64,000 nucleotides of DNA from Volvox africanus (taxonomy: Eukaryota; Chlorophyta; Chlorophyceae; Chlamydomonadales; Volvocaceae), in assembly GCA_030268105.1 (NCBI GenBank), contig BSDZ01000005.1, positions 2,356,001-2,420,000 on the forward strand, written 5' to 3'. The position numbers were made by a program, and so were the translations under genes. Positions 25,301 to 36,800 of the stretch are shown here, in pieces; within the stretch, counting starts at the first letter, position 1, and each line of letters opens with the position of its first letter. The notes under the pieces were generated by a model, which ran no database searches, was not told the DNA's origin, and saw nothing but the letters and a program-made list of their open reading frames with translations.

Positions 25301-28300
25301 GGCTTGCAGGTGAGGGTCAGAGCCGGCTTATACCTGGTCGGAAAGCCTGTCCCAATTTTTATAACCGCATACCCTAACCCTCACACGACGTTTGACAGGG
25401 CTGTGCTGATGTGGCTGATATGGGCGAGACTTCGTATGCCGCTGTGCTCGTCGACGACATTGATGGCGATGGCATGCTGGAGCTGCTTTCGACCACCATG
25501 AACGGCAACGTGTACGCCTTTGAGACGGGGGCGCCCTACCACCCGCTCAAGACCTGGACCTCACAGGTGCAAACAGGGGTGGTTTAAGTCGAAACTGTGC
25601 CAGGGTTTCAGGGCTTTTCTTTTGGACGCGATTCGACCAGCGTTCAAGTCACCGGTTACCTGCAAGCACGGGCTATCAGTATATGCCCTATATGGCTCTA
25701 CTAGATAGCTCACACTAGGGGAGTCCGGAGGCCGATGTCCACTTCACAGCAACATCAACAGTGCTCACTAGAATTGCTGTACTACTACTTATGCACAAGA
25801 AAAGAAACGTAAAACAAGTAAGGCTAGTTAAAGAATCGAATCGCTGTTTCTGGCCATGTGCTTTCGCATCCTGTTCGGGCCGCCACCCTATGCCGCAGGT
25901 AATGGGGCCCAACGGCCAAGTGGCGCGGTTCGACTTCACCGGTATCTTCGCGACGCCCTCCAGCCGGCGCGCCCGGGATGTTGCGGGCGAGCGATTGCAG
26001 GTCTGGAGGGCCGGGCGGGTCGGGTGGAAGAGGTCAGCGCGGCTGGGTCAAATATTTCAGCACCAAGGATTTGGACAGTTTGTGATAAACAGCGGGCCCA
26101 TGGACCACATGAGGGGCCCTCTCGCTGCCCTCCGAGAGCTGAACATTCATCTGTCTGTTAACTATCATAGCTGTTAAGGGGATTGAGGAGGGAGTGTTGA
26201 GCTAGTCGCTAGTCGTTGCTAGCCGTTGCTAGTCGTTGCTAGTCGTTGCTAGCCGTTGCTAGTCGCTAGTCGTTGCTAGTCGTTGCTAGCCGTTGCTAGT
26301 CGCTAGTCGTTGCGACGTTGTTATCTCGTCGTTGACTGTGTGGCCCACCGCCTTATCATATCTCAGTGTATTCCGCTGCGCCCATAGCGGTGCACGGACC
26401 GGATGCTTGAATAAAACTTGTAAACATAATCACAAATTTACAATGCTTTGGCGAAGTTTAAACGTACACTTGCGCCACTGCCATTGAGTAAACGTCCGTA
26501 TGCCAGAGGCCAGAGGATGTAACACTCATTTCCAGTATCAGATGTACAGCTGTACAGCAAGAATGCCGTTGCAAGCAGTTATCGCGACGCTGCACTGCAT
26601 CAGCCCTGCGAGTTTCAAGTTGCTTGTCGCGCGAGGGTTTGGCGGTTACCTGTTTGTGACATTTCTCCACTTAAACGACGTAAACGCCTAATGCGTCATC
26701 TGTCGTATTCGCATACATCTATTTTATTATTATATTGTATTGTATTATATTATATTATATATATTATATTATATTATATTATATTATATTATATTATATT
26801 ATATTATATTATATTATATTATATTATATTATATTATATTATATTATATTATATTATATTATATTATATTATATTATATTATATTATATTATATTATATT
26901 ATATTATATTATATTATATTATATTATATTATATTATATTATATTATATTATATTATATTATATTATATTATATTATATTATATTATATTATATTATATT
27001 ATATTATATTATATTATATTATATTATATTATATTATATTATATTATATTATATTATATATATAATATTATATAATATTATATTACATTATATTATTATT
27101 CGTATACATGTTGCCGTATTACTGCAGGTCCAGTTCGAGGTGGTTGACAAGCGAGTCGCCTTCAAGGACGACGGCACGCTGCTGCCCGGAGGCCGAGGGC
27201 CCTATAACGTCACGGTGGTGCTGAAGGTGTGGAATAGCTTGGGGTGGGGAGTGGGCGGTCTGGGTTTGTAGGTGATGAAAGGTGGTGTTACCTGTGGGTT
27301 TTGGGGAGGGGTGCGGCAGTACCCATTCTAATTTCTCCGAGCACCCATGGCGTAGGGTTATGGATTTGGTTGGTTTATGGAAGGAGGGAAGTTGGGATAT
27401 CTTCGGAGGGCCGAGAAGGTAATAGGGTAGGTAAGCCCGCGAGGACAGCGGGTTCAGAGGATAGGGCTAGAGCAGTCCACTCAGTGCCCGCCTGCCTGCC
27501 CGGTCCATATATGCTTGGATGCCCCAGGCCGTTGGCTTCGTCATGGTGACTAGATTCTGGAATCCCTGTTGGCATCTCAACTTTCCGTGTGGCAGAACTC
27601 CATCACTGCAGTCCGATGCAGTCCACTTGCGATTCCCCACAACTGCTATTTGTGTCCTAAACTGCACCCGATGGCCTTATTGCTGTTTGCAACCAAAAAC
27701 TTACCCCGAACCCTATCTGATCGCTCCCGCTGCGCTGCAGGGCGTTGGCGTGCGCGAGATGGCCGCAGGGGACGCTCCGGTTGTTGGGGTGGCGGATTCG
27801 TTCCCCGGCCCCGGTCGCTACTCCGTGGATATTCCGTGTCCAAAGACGCAGGTGAGGTGGACGAGGTAACGTGGGCTGAGAGAGGCATCAGGGGGTGACG
27901 GGACAGCTGGACGGCGAGCAGATGGATATGGGAGCGAATGACTTGGGCATAGCGCTTACATAGCAGGGTATGGTAACAGCGTCTCCGCCTGACGTGGCTC
28001 TCTGGAAACAGCTCTCTTCAACCCGCCTGAGGAAGGTAATAGCTTCTTCGGAGTAATGAGATTAATTGGGGGACACAGTCGCAGCTGTGACAGCTTTGCC
28101 TCACCCCCCTAGGTATACGTTGACAAGTTATCGACTCAGGTTGCATGCGATCATGGAACATGCTTCTTATCGTTCTTCCGTCCCGTCCTTGGGGGCCTGG
28201 CGGACCTTTACTCCTACACTCTCATCTCTAGCGCAAACACACACACACATACACTTAGGCGCCGCTGTGACTCCTACCTGCCCAGCCCTTGGACGACTGT

Positions 28301-28519
28301 GATCCAGCTATTCTGTGAACCAACGAACGAACGCAGGCCTCTGCGGTTGTGCGGCTGGAGATGGTGGACTCCTCGGGGCTTTCCTACGCAGACGAATTCC
28401 CGCTGTCCTTCCACATGCACTTCCACCGGCTGCTGAAATGGGTCATCGCGCTGCCGCTGGGGCTCATGCTGGCGGTGCTGCTTGCGGCGACCGGGCCGCA
28501 GCGCTCCCACGCAGCGTGA
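13308..28519 (+). CDS. DEX1: DEX1 homologue (FG-GAP/VCBS-type membrane-anchored protein), first exon(s) not found
   Basis: Exons read as 13308-13436, 13759-13798, 14409-14567, 14961-15011, 15566-15664, 16213-16370, 16651-16797, 18389-18828, 19198-19322, 19558-19688, 20125-20164, 20807-20834, 21227-21312, 21462-21565, 21851-21951, 22741-22823, 23073-23114, 23499-23550, 23827-23866, 24448-24499, 25259-25309, 25399-25566, 25899-26000, 27128-27226, 27741-27851 and 28337-28519 (TGA). Every junction is in phase, giving 939 residues. Match to Arabidopsis DEX1 is collinear: [102 protein letters not shown] and a C-terminal [19 protein letters not shown] followed by one membrane helix. Repeated DxDxDG loops ([27 protein letters not shown]) suggest calcium-binding beta-propeller blades. 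In plants DEX1 is needed for pollen exine patterning, so a role in cell-wall or matrix assembly is inferred here. A signal peptide is expected but lies in a missing exon. Another exon could lie near 15790-15880. Introns carry repeats and an antisense fossil ORF. Confidence 0.93.
16510..16584 (+). repeat. (GGCGGT)n hexanucleotide repeat in DEX1 intron
   Basis: About twelve copies lie within intron 16371-16650. Read through, they give Gly-Gly or Trp-Arg dipeptides in shadow frames, but the flanking exons join cleanly in phase across the intron. Confidence 0.85.
17284..17941 (-). pseudogene. Antisense decayed ORF inside DEX1 intron, unrecognised
   Basis: Within the 1.6-kb intron 16798-18388 the minus strand has coding-like sequence. 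From about 17941 to 17600 one frame runs with a single TGA near 17792 and includes [20 protein letters not shown]. Near 17597 the reading moves by one base (a run of four G on the plus strand) into a 100-codon frame that includes [20 protein letters not shown] and ends at 17284. Restoring one reading frame would need only the one-base shift and the stop. I do not recognise the family; a transposon-borne gene is the likeliest source. Confidence 0.3.
19507..19555 (+). repeat. (CCCCT)n repeat forming the polypyrimidine tract of a DEX1 acceptor
   Basis: About nine CCCCT units end at the AG at 19556-19557, immediately before the exon encoding DIDGDGHDE. Confidence 0.9.
22278..22345 (+). repeat. 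(CTTTGACTG)-type tandem repeat in DEX1 intron
   Basis: About seven copies of a 10-bp TTTGACTGCT unit, one with a single substitution, lie in intron 21952-22740. Confidence 0.85.
24124..24160 (+). repeat. (GAGCAT)n short tandem repeat in DEX1 intron
   Basis: Five to six GAGCAT/GAGCGT units lie in intron 23867-24447. The same intron has a (GGTGCC)n run at about 24250-24285 and a (TGC)n run at 24426-24445 that abuts the next acceptor. Confidence 0.75.
25174..25242 (+). repeat. (CACCC)n repeat in DEX1 intron
   Basis: An interrupted run of CACCC units lies just upstream of the acceptor at 25257-25258, much like the CCCCT tract at 19507. Confidence 0.85.
26203..26316 (+). repeat. GCTAGTCGTT minisatellite in DEX1 intron
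   Basis: About ten copies of a 10-bp GCTAGTCGTT/GCTAGCCGTT unit, with two or three shortened copies, lie in intron 26001-27127 upstream of the ATATT array. Confidence 0.85.
26738..27060 (+). repeat. (ATATT)n pentanucleotide array, about 320 bp
   Basis: More than sixty near-perfect ATATT units occupy most of intron 26001-27127 of the DEX1 homologue and end some 70 bases before the acceptor. All three plus frames are open through it and encode Ile/Tyr/Leu repeats, but these frames are artefacts of a 5-bp unit without stops. Confidence 0.95.
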
Positions 28520-30611
28520 CCGAGTGACGGAAGAGGGGCTGGGGACTGGGAGTCGGCTATGGACCGTCCGCTGTGAACCAGATGCTCTGCTGCAGGGGGA
28601 CGTTTGACACAGACTCACACAGACTCACACACACTTACCGCATTAAGGCTCACCTCCCACCTTTCAACGCATACGCTCGTATACGCTCACATCTACTAGT
28701 GTGGTCTATAGTCCGGTGCACTTCCACTGGAACTTGGAATGGCTTCCCCCCCCTTCGATCTGAAGACACCGCTCATATGCATCGCCGCGGGTTGGTGTCC
28801 GTGTCCGCTTTGCTGCTGCCCGCGTCAGGTCCACCTCCCCGCGGCTGCGCTACCATGTACCCTGAGCTAAAATGCCGATTGGGGGATGGCGGAATTGCGT
28901 AATGTAGTGTGGTGTTGACACATACGGACGAACGTGTTTCGGAGAAAGCCCCTTCTCTGCTGTACTGCAAGTATGGAACGAAGCGCAGCAGTGCTGAGAG
29001 CTGCCAATGACCTTATTATATGTTATGTAGGTTAGGCAGGCGCGGAGTGTTGTGGGGTGGGGTGGGGTGGACATGGCCGCTGTTGTGCACGAGGTAGAGG
29101 TGGTTGTGGATTGTGGACAGGTGCGCACGTGCAGGGAACGATCAGGAAGGAGTTCGCGGCTGTTGCAGCAGCTGTCTGTTTGGTGCAGGTCGGGACGTAC
29201 ACATATCTTTCACTGCAACGCGGAACCGATTTCTTGAGTGTATCAAAATGCTTCCCAATCAGAGACCCTGAATGACCACGATGCAACCCGCGGCTTAATA
29301 GCCGCGTTCCACGTGATGCTGGATTCCCAACGGCACGAACACACCTGGGTCCATCCAATGGTCGGCAACTGTAACTGAAGCCACGAGAGAAACCACACCA
29401 CCATGCGTCACACGGGTTCACGCCGCATGCAGCGGTCAGTCACAGGGCGCAGGGATCGTGGGTGGGCTCGCACCCTGAGACCGGCTGGGTGGAGGTTCCG
29501 AGAGGTTTTCGGCGTATTGGTTAAGTGGTTTTTACTCTGCAGCTGGCTTTGCAGGGTCGGTGTAGGTTCCAGGGCAGGGGGTCGATGCCCAGCTGATTAG
29601 GGAGGGCCAGGTCTTTGGCAGCTTCCCGCCACGTGCTTCAGCTGGGTAGCTGGGTAGCTGGGTAGCTGTTAAATGGTTACCCTTTCCTCCCTCGGCTACT
29701 TGCGCCTTTCAAGCACGACCCGTGTTTGTTTGGCTTATCCTTTGCATGCCATGACAAGTCTTGAAAAGCCGTCTTGTGCCTGGCTTCCAATGCCGGTCTT
29801 AAATGTAAGTATGGAGTATGAAGCCAAAGAAAGGTAAAGGGACCAGTTCTGTTGTTGCTTGTGCAGTGTGGTCGAATGACTTTTTTAGCGGCATGGAGTT
29901 CCGGGAGTGTGTTGTTTCCGCATTGCAGGGGACAAGCACGGGTTAATAGGTTAGCGGGGGTAGGAGGGGAAGAGAGAAAAGGGACGCAAGGAGGCAGGGG
30001 TGCGTACTTCCACTGCTCCCTGTTCCCTTCCCTACCAGCAGCAGCACCCGGAGCGACATTAAGCTCATATTGAAGGCAGCATTGTAAGATTTACAATCAC
30101 ACTACGGAAGAGGAAAACTCCGAGATGGCATGTACAGCCCCTACAGGCACCTCTCGCAGCAAGGTGCAAGGCCACGCTATGGTGAGATCCATACCACCGG
30201 CAATGCGCATGCGCTCATCACTTGTACCACGCATTTAATCTCTGCTCCCCTCCGGCCTCCTGATGCAGCTTTTTTCAAACCATATCTCTCATCACGAGAA
30301 CACACTCGCCCGCGTCCTGCCCCAACCCCAGGAGTTTGCCCTCCCCACAGCGACATGGAAGACACCACACGCAAACCAACTAATTCCCTCCCTCCCATCC
30401 GCATCTGCCCTCTGATCACCAAACTGGCATTGCATGAACCAGCATTACCTTAAAAGCGGCCACACAGTTTCCCTGCAATCTGTAACAAAATATTGCACAC
30501 ACCACCTTCCCTGGGCATCAAGCGCGGTGGTGCCATTCCTGTGCACCAACCTTCATCCATGCAGCATAAGCCCAATCCCGAGTTGCCACAGTCCTCCGCC
30601 CCCTGCGCCTT
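28520..30611. other. Convergent intergenic region between DEX1 and the OPR gene
   Basis: No coding region is supported in this stretch. It holds the DEX1 3' UTR with TGTAA signals at 29370-29374, 29804-29808 and 30083-30087. It also has a short (GGGGT)n run near 29052-29071, a (GCTGGGTA)n run near 29640-29668, and a C/A-rich stretch 30130-30460 without a persuasive frame. Confidence 0.6.
30081..30097. terminator. Palindromic two-way TGTAA polyadenylation element
   Basis: The sequence ATTGTAA-GAT-TTACAAT is a perfect 7-bp inverted repeat with a 3-nt spacer. It places a TGTAA signal on each strand, between the convergent DEX1 (plus) and OPR (minus) genes. The OPR gene also has nearer TGTAA sites, so the minus half may not be used. 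Confidence 0.4.
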
Positions 30612-30647
30612 TTACACACCACGATGACCACGACCGTTAAATTTACA
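30612..30647 (-). terminator. TGTAA polyadenylation signals for the OPR gene
   Basis: Two minus-strand TGTAA motifs (30643-30647 and 30612-30616) lie about 180 and 210 bases past the OPR stop codon. This is a normal distance for a chlorophyte 3' UTR. Confidence 0.5.
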
Positions 30648-30823
30648 GCAGCGCCATCTTGAAATGCCCAATACTAAGTCAGTCGGCGCCACCTGCCCCA
30701 AAGAGAGCGATCAGGATTGCGGCCTGGATTGCCTGGAGCGCCCTAACTTTTGCCACACCATACCCGACCCGTCGGCCACCGACGCGCCAGCACAGCACGT
30801 ATTGCGTCACACCACGGATACCA

Positions 30824-33800
30824 TCACTGCGGGCACTGGTGCGTCCGCATGTCCCTGCTGGATAGCCGCCGCACCGGCTGGTTACCGTCCTCCTCACGAC
30901 CTAAAACCACGGCGGGCGGGGAGCCAGGAACACGCCCGCGTCTGGGTTTGGAGATGGTGGGGCTGGCAGTGGCAACGGCAGTGGCAGCGGTGGCGGTGGC
31001 CAGGGCGGTGGCGGTGGCAGGGAAGTTGGAGGCCCCCCGGCACTCTGCCAGCCAGTCGGCCCAGGCGGGAGGCAGTCGCCAACCCAGAGATTCGAAGGCG
31101 GCCGATAAGGCCCTCAGGCGGTGGGCCTCCAGAAGCGGCAGCTCCGAAACCAACCTGGAGCCAGGAGGGCAGCGGCAAGGTGTGGCGGTCTTGAGCAAAA
31201 GCGTAAAACGGAACTCGAACAAGGGAAAACGAAGTTTATGTGGGGCCTGGGGGTTCGGATGGGGCTTAGGCAAGTACACGACCAGTTCAGCTGAGAGAGA
31301 GAATGTGAAGGGGGGGTCGAATTAGGGTATGCATAAGGGTATGCATGCTATCAAGCTGCCTGCTGGCACCTCTTGTCGCCAACACCACTTCCACCCACCT
31401 GCCCAGCACCCGCGCCTGCATACGGCCGTCGACCCGCCAGCGCAGCACTGCCCACGCGGATAGTACAGCGCACAGCTCCGGAACCTGGGCGCCCGCGATG
31501 TCGTACGCCCATATGCTCTCCGACCAGACCTTGCACCATTCAACTCGCGCTGCGGACGCAGAGATGCGACCCGACGGGCCAGCGGCGGCGGCTTGTGGAT
31601 GGTGAGGCCTCCCTGCATCCACTGTGGCCCAGGGTTTACCCCCGCCATCTCCGCTGCCAGTCACGGCGCCATCTGCGGCGGCTTGCCACGACGACCCGGA
31701 GGAGATCTGAACCGCGTCATCACACTCCGTTGTGGTGTCGTGGATCGTCGACGAGGCTGAGCGGAGGCTACTGCACGAGCTTAGCCGCAAACCATCCCCC
31801 GTGTTGTCAGCGAGCAGCTCATCATGAGCCCCCGCCGTGTCATCGCCCTCCTCGTCCGCAAACGCCATTACCCCAACTGCCCAGCCGAGCACTGCCAGGT
31901 CCCGCAGCGGCAGCTGCCACCGCCGCATCAGCGCTGTGGAACGCAAAACGAGAGCCTCCGCTAGCTCCGCCTTGGCCGCTGCCACCGCCGCCGCCCCTCC
32001 TCCGTCAATGTGAGTGCCAGCAGCCAAGTTGCGCTGCGTCGACGGGCCCGGATAACCAAACGCCCGTTGCTGCAGCCGCGCCAGCGCCACCGCCAGCGGC
32101 ACCAACTTGGAGTCCGGGACGCCAGGAAGCGCCCCCAATGTGGGCAACTGATATGCGGTATCGACGTCGAAGCTTCCAGCGCCAAACGCCGCAGCGTGGC
32201 GCCGGCTTGCTTTCATACCACGTACGACGCCCCTGACGTCATATTCGTCCGCGGCAGCAGGGGCGGGGCGTTTGTACCCGGGAAGCCGGAGCAGCGCCGC
32301 GTGAATGCGGGCCAGCTCCAACCGGTTGGGCCTTATACGTAATCGCGACGCTGCAGTCGCCGCAACGATCAGGTCCTCTGCCGTACACCTTGGCGCCTGA
32401 ATCTGGCGGCCCAGCTTCGTTGCACCCCCTGGCAGCGTCACCCGGGTGGCTGCCTCCCGGGAGGATGTCGCCACGGCGTCCGTGTGCTCGCTGCTCCAGC
32501 CCCGCTGTTGCTGATTTCGTAGGTATTCACCGACCGACACGTCGCCCACGTTGCGACTGGGCACTTTATGAGGAGTGGCGGCATGGTGGAACAAAGCCAG
32601 TGGGGGCAGCCACCCGACAAGTCGCCGCCATCCGGTCCACGCGGCGGCGGAGGCCGCTTCGGTATCCAGGGGTGTCGCGAAAGCAGCGGCGAGGTGCTTG
32701 GGGGATGGATCCGCAGCGGAGCTCCTATGGGCTGCTTCCGCAGACTTCCTTGGGCGCCTGGCGCAGGGCTGTCTGAACAGGGACTGACGTGCCGGTGCGT
32801 CATATACCCCCCCGCCAATGGCGTCGCCGCTGGGCACCGCCTTTGCGTCGCCGCTGCTTGCATGGCCGCCGGTGTGGCGGGTGTTGCTGAAAGCCCTACG
32901 CGAGGCGTCCCTGAGCTTGTTTGAATCCGGAGCCTCTGGTGCTGGCGGGCTTCCGCTCCGCAGCCCCTCACTAACACCGCCGCCGCTTGCAAGGGCGCCG
33001 CTGCTTCCAAGGAGACTCTCTTTGGCTTGGCTTCGGCAGCTACTGATGTCTGAGTGTCTGCGTGAGGTCCTGCTGCTGCCACTACCTGTTCTGTTGCTGC
33101 TATCTCTGTGGTAGTATGCATCGCTCTTGTCGCTACCGCTACCGCTACCGCTGCTGCTGCTGCTGCTCCCGCTTGTGCTCTCGCTGCCAATGCCGCTACC
33201 GCTATGTGTGCTATCAATGGCTAAGGTCCTGCCTTTGCAGTTGGTTTCCCTGCCAGTGCTCTGTTCCCAGCTGTCACGAGCCCCAGCCACATGACAGTCC
33301 CCGGCCGGCGCCCTGGCCGCCAGTCGCAGCATGTCTTGTCGTCGCGGTTGTTGGCCGCTGCCCGCGGTCGTTGCTATCCCGACACCGCGGCGTGGCCAGT
33401 GCCGTACTCGCAGCCGTGCCCTCGCCAAGGCCATGAGGGCGCGCGCCGTCACGGCACCCGCTGAAGAGCATTGGGAACTCCTCAACCCAGCCGCTGCCAA
33501 GGCGGAAGCAGGGGCATTCGCAGCCTCACCGCCGGCACGTCTGTGCCATGGGCCCCCACCTCTCCGGCCCCCGTTGCGGTCGCTTCTTCCCACCTTGTGG
33601 GCCTGCAGCACCGCCGCCGCCAGAGAGGGCAGCAGACGGCGCATCTCCCAACGGGTCGAAGCAAGCTGGAGGACATTGGAGAGGCCCTGACGGGTGGGCG
33701 GGAGTGGGAAACAAAACCTGGGGGTTGAGGCTGGGCGGCATCATGTGGGATTGACGTCCGAAAGCCATACTCAAGCGCAACCTCCCCGCCATTTGTATGC

Positions 33801-36800
33801 TGCTTCTCTCCACGTAAGGAAACGACGTGCCTTACACCAGAAATAGCCACGTACACGAAACTAACAAGGAGCTTACAGCCGATATCAGAAAAACCCAACC
33901 CCAATACTTTCCCCCCTCCACCCCATTCTTCCCTGCACCGTTTTCCCCTGGCTTTCTCACCACACCTCCCCCTTTTCCCGCCGATAACGTCAGCATTCAT
34001 CCGACCTTCACGGTTACTCCTGGTCTCTTCAGTACCAGCACCACCTGGGTCGTTTCATTCATCTTCCCCCCTTTTCCGCACCTGCGGTGAGAAGTCCTTG
34101 GGGCGCCGCAGCGCCAGCTGCGCCCACCTATTCACCAAGGCCGGGGGCGGCTCCCACCCCAATCGAAAACACGCCCAGCTCATAACGGCGACGTCCGTGG
34201 CCGTTGGCCGCCGCTCAGGTGCGCGCGTTAATCCCGGCGATGGGCTTTGGCTCTGAGGCTGCAGTCCCCGGGCCCTCGTCCGCTCTGTGAGCCCCGCAGC
34301 GCTCTCCCGACACCCGACACCTTGCTGCTGGACTGCAAGGAGGGCGCCACTTGGTCCTGGCTGCATCGGGTATAGATTCGTCCCGCCTACGCCGCCGGGC
34401 TTAACGCCAGCGTGACCAGCTAAACCACTGCTGCTGCCATTGCCGCCGCTGTTGCTTCGAGATCTGCTGCTTCGGTCCGCTGTCCCCGCGGCAGTGGGCG
34501 TTGCATAGCTGCACAGTTCCTGCCAGCGCTGCAGCACGCACCTGCCCAGCTGCGTGACCCGATCAAGATGAGGACCGTCGGGGCTGCCACCTTGAGGCGG
34601 AGGCAAGTTGAGCAACTGAGACCCCGAGGGCCTTATAGAGGACCCTCCAGATATAGGGTCACCCCCGTCCCGTGACTTTCTGCGCCGGGAAGGGGGCTGT
34701 GGGGAACACGACGCCGTACTCGGACATTGGCGAAGTTTCTGCTGCTGTTGTGGCTGCCAGTGTTGAAGTCCCAATCGTTGCTGTGGGTGTTTCTGCTGCT
34801 GCTGCTGCTGCTGGTAATGGCTATGGTTGGTGGTTATGGGGGTTGAAAAGTTCCCCGGGCCCTGCATTTGCCGCGGTTTCTCTGGATACCGCCAGTGCTG
34901 CGGACCATGCAACGGTTGCTGCTGTTGTTGGGGCGGCCGTGGCTGCCCTCGTGACGTTATCGTCATGCGGCGGGCGGCGGGTCTTGGCGGGTGACCTCGT
35001 TGTTGCTCCTCCCAGGAGCATTCATCATCGTCTTCTGCACCGGTTCCATCACCCCTACTGGTGATGCGATCATTGTCATCTCCGCTCTCACCGCGAAATG
35101 GAGGGGACCCAAGATTGGGAGGACGCAGCACATGTGAGTGAACCGGAGCCTGGAGGACGGCGTCGAGGGACTCATGCCCACTGCGTTGCTGAACGTCAGC
35201 TGGGGGGCACAGCTCTACCTGAACAACAGGGACTGCACCGCCGTCCACTGCTGTGTATGACGCAGCGCCCGCGGGTCGGGGGGGCCGAGCTATGAGTGAA
35301 ACCAGCTCCACCCGCTTGGCTGTCGGCGACCGCAGCGTCGGCGGTAGCTGCGGCTCGGCCCGGGCCACGTCATCCCAGCCAGCAACCGGGCCCTGGTCCC
35401 AACTCCAATCCGCCTGCTGCGACACGTCCGGCTGCTGCTGCTGCTGCTGCCTCTGTTGCTGCCAGGGAACGAGGGCAGAACTAACGGCGGCAACACCGGC
35501 TTCGTTCCCATCCGGCTGTGCAGCAGGTAAAATAGCCGCCCGGATTGTGGCGCAAGTGTCTCTAGGTTGGGAAAAGTCCATATCTAGGAAAGGCCGCCCC
35601 GCAACCACCTCCTCCTCCTCCTCCTCCTTTCCCAAGGCGGGTGGTCTAACAGTCTCCGAGACTTCGTCCCCACTCGAGTCTGGGTCCGCAGCGGAAGGAA
35701 CAGTACCCGAGGTCGGACCGATCTGTGGGCGTTGTGCCGACAACTCCGCGGGTCCAAGTCCCACAAAGCTAGAGGCACGCTCGGCCTCAACGGACCCCAT
35801 TATCGTTGCAGTGGACCTTGCTGCCGCCTCGCCAGCAGCAGACTTAGGCTGCCAGATCAGCTCCTGCAGCTTGCCAACCGCCCAGGAAAGCTGCGCCAGA
35901 TCCCGGTGCGACTCCAGATGCGGAGCTTTGCGGATGGCTGATCGAGTCAGTAGCGCCAGCAGCTCAGCAGCTCCTGTATCGGCTCCAACAGGAGTTAGCG
36001 CCGCTGCCTCCGCTGCCTCCGCTGGCGGCGGTGTCGACGGTGACGCGCTGCCGCAGGGTTCCAGCTCCTGCGCAGGCACTGCTCCCGTATACCATGAGTT
36101 CTGAGGCCTCTCGCCAATGCCCGACAAGGCCGCGGCGGCGGCGGCGGTGGTGGTGCGCTTTTCCCGCATCATTCGCCCGTTCCCACAGGCGCCTGCGCCA
36201 GGGCCCTGTTCCCCCAAGCCGAAGCCTCCAACAGGCAGCAACCAGGGCTGTAACCGAGCTAGGCCCCACGCAACCTGCACCAGCGCTGCGGGGTAGATGT
36301 GGGGCATCTGGCTGATGAGTCGCGCCCGCATCCGGGCGGACCATTCCGCAGGGAGCGGCGCCTGCAGCAGAGGATCCTCCAGCGTCCCCAGATGGCGGCG
36401 GCCCCAGATCTGCACCAGCGACCAAAGCACCACCGTCAGTCCGCGGGGCCCCAGAGAATCCAGGTCGCGCTCCGAAGCTGCAAACCAGGCTGCTAGCCAA
36501 GCCCCCTGGCGATGCGCGTCGCATGGGTTGAGTACGGCTGGGTCCAGCTTGACCATGCCATAGAGAAGGGTGACAAGTTCCTGAGTGTTGAAGCCCTCCC
36601 AATGTGCAGCGCAGGCTGCCTGCAATGCAGCAGCCGCAGCGCGACGAGAGAACCCCGGCACCCGCGCCAGATGCGGTGTTGCTACTGGCGCCGATACTAG
36701 CTGTGGTGCCCGGACCAATGAGGGTGTCAGCTGTGCCAGGGCCCAGGCGATGTTGCTAACCTCACGTGCGGACATGCTCCCAAGAAAACGTGTGAGGGCC

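Noticed and set aside
26203..27060. CRISPR-like array
   Set aside because: The units are contiguous tandem repeats without spacers, in a eukaryotic intron.
26691..27271. Three overlapping plus ORFs of 111-178 codons rich in Ile, Tyr and Leu
   Set aside because: They are the three readings of the stop-free ATATT array inside a DEX1 intron.
31373..32236. 287-codon plus ORF
   Set aside because: It is the shadow of OPR exon 3. It is Pro/Arg-rich with no domain, whereas the minus strand carries OPR-like helices and phased introns.
35253..36104. 283-codon plus ORF, Ser/Ala-rich
   Set aside because: It lies opposite OPR exon 2, which is a 1050-codon open exon containing the OPR-like repeats.
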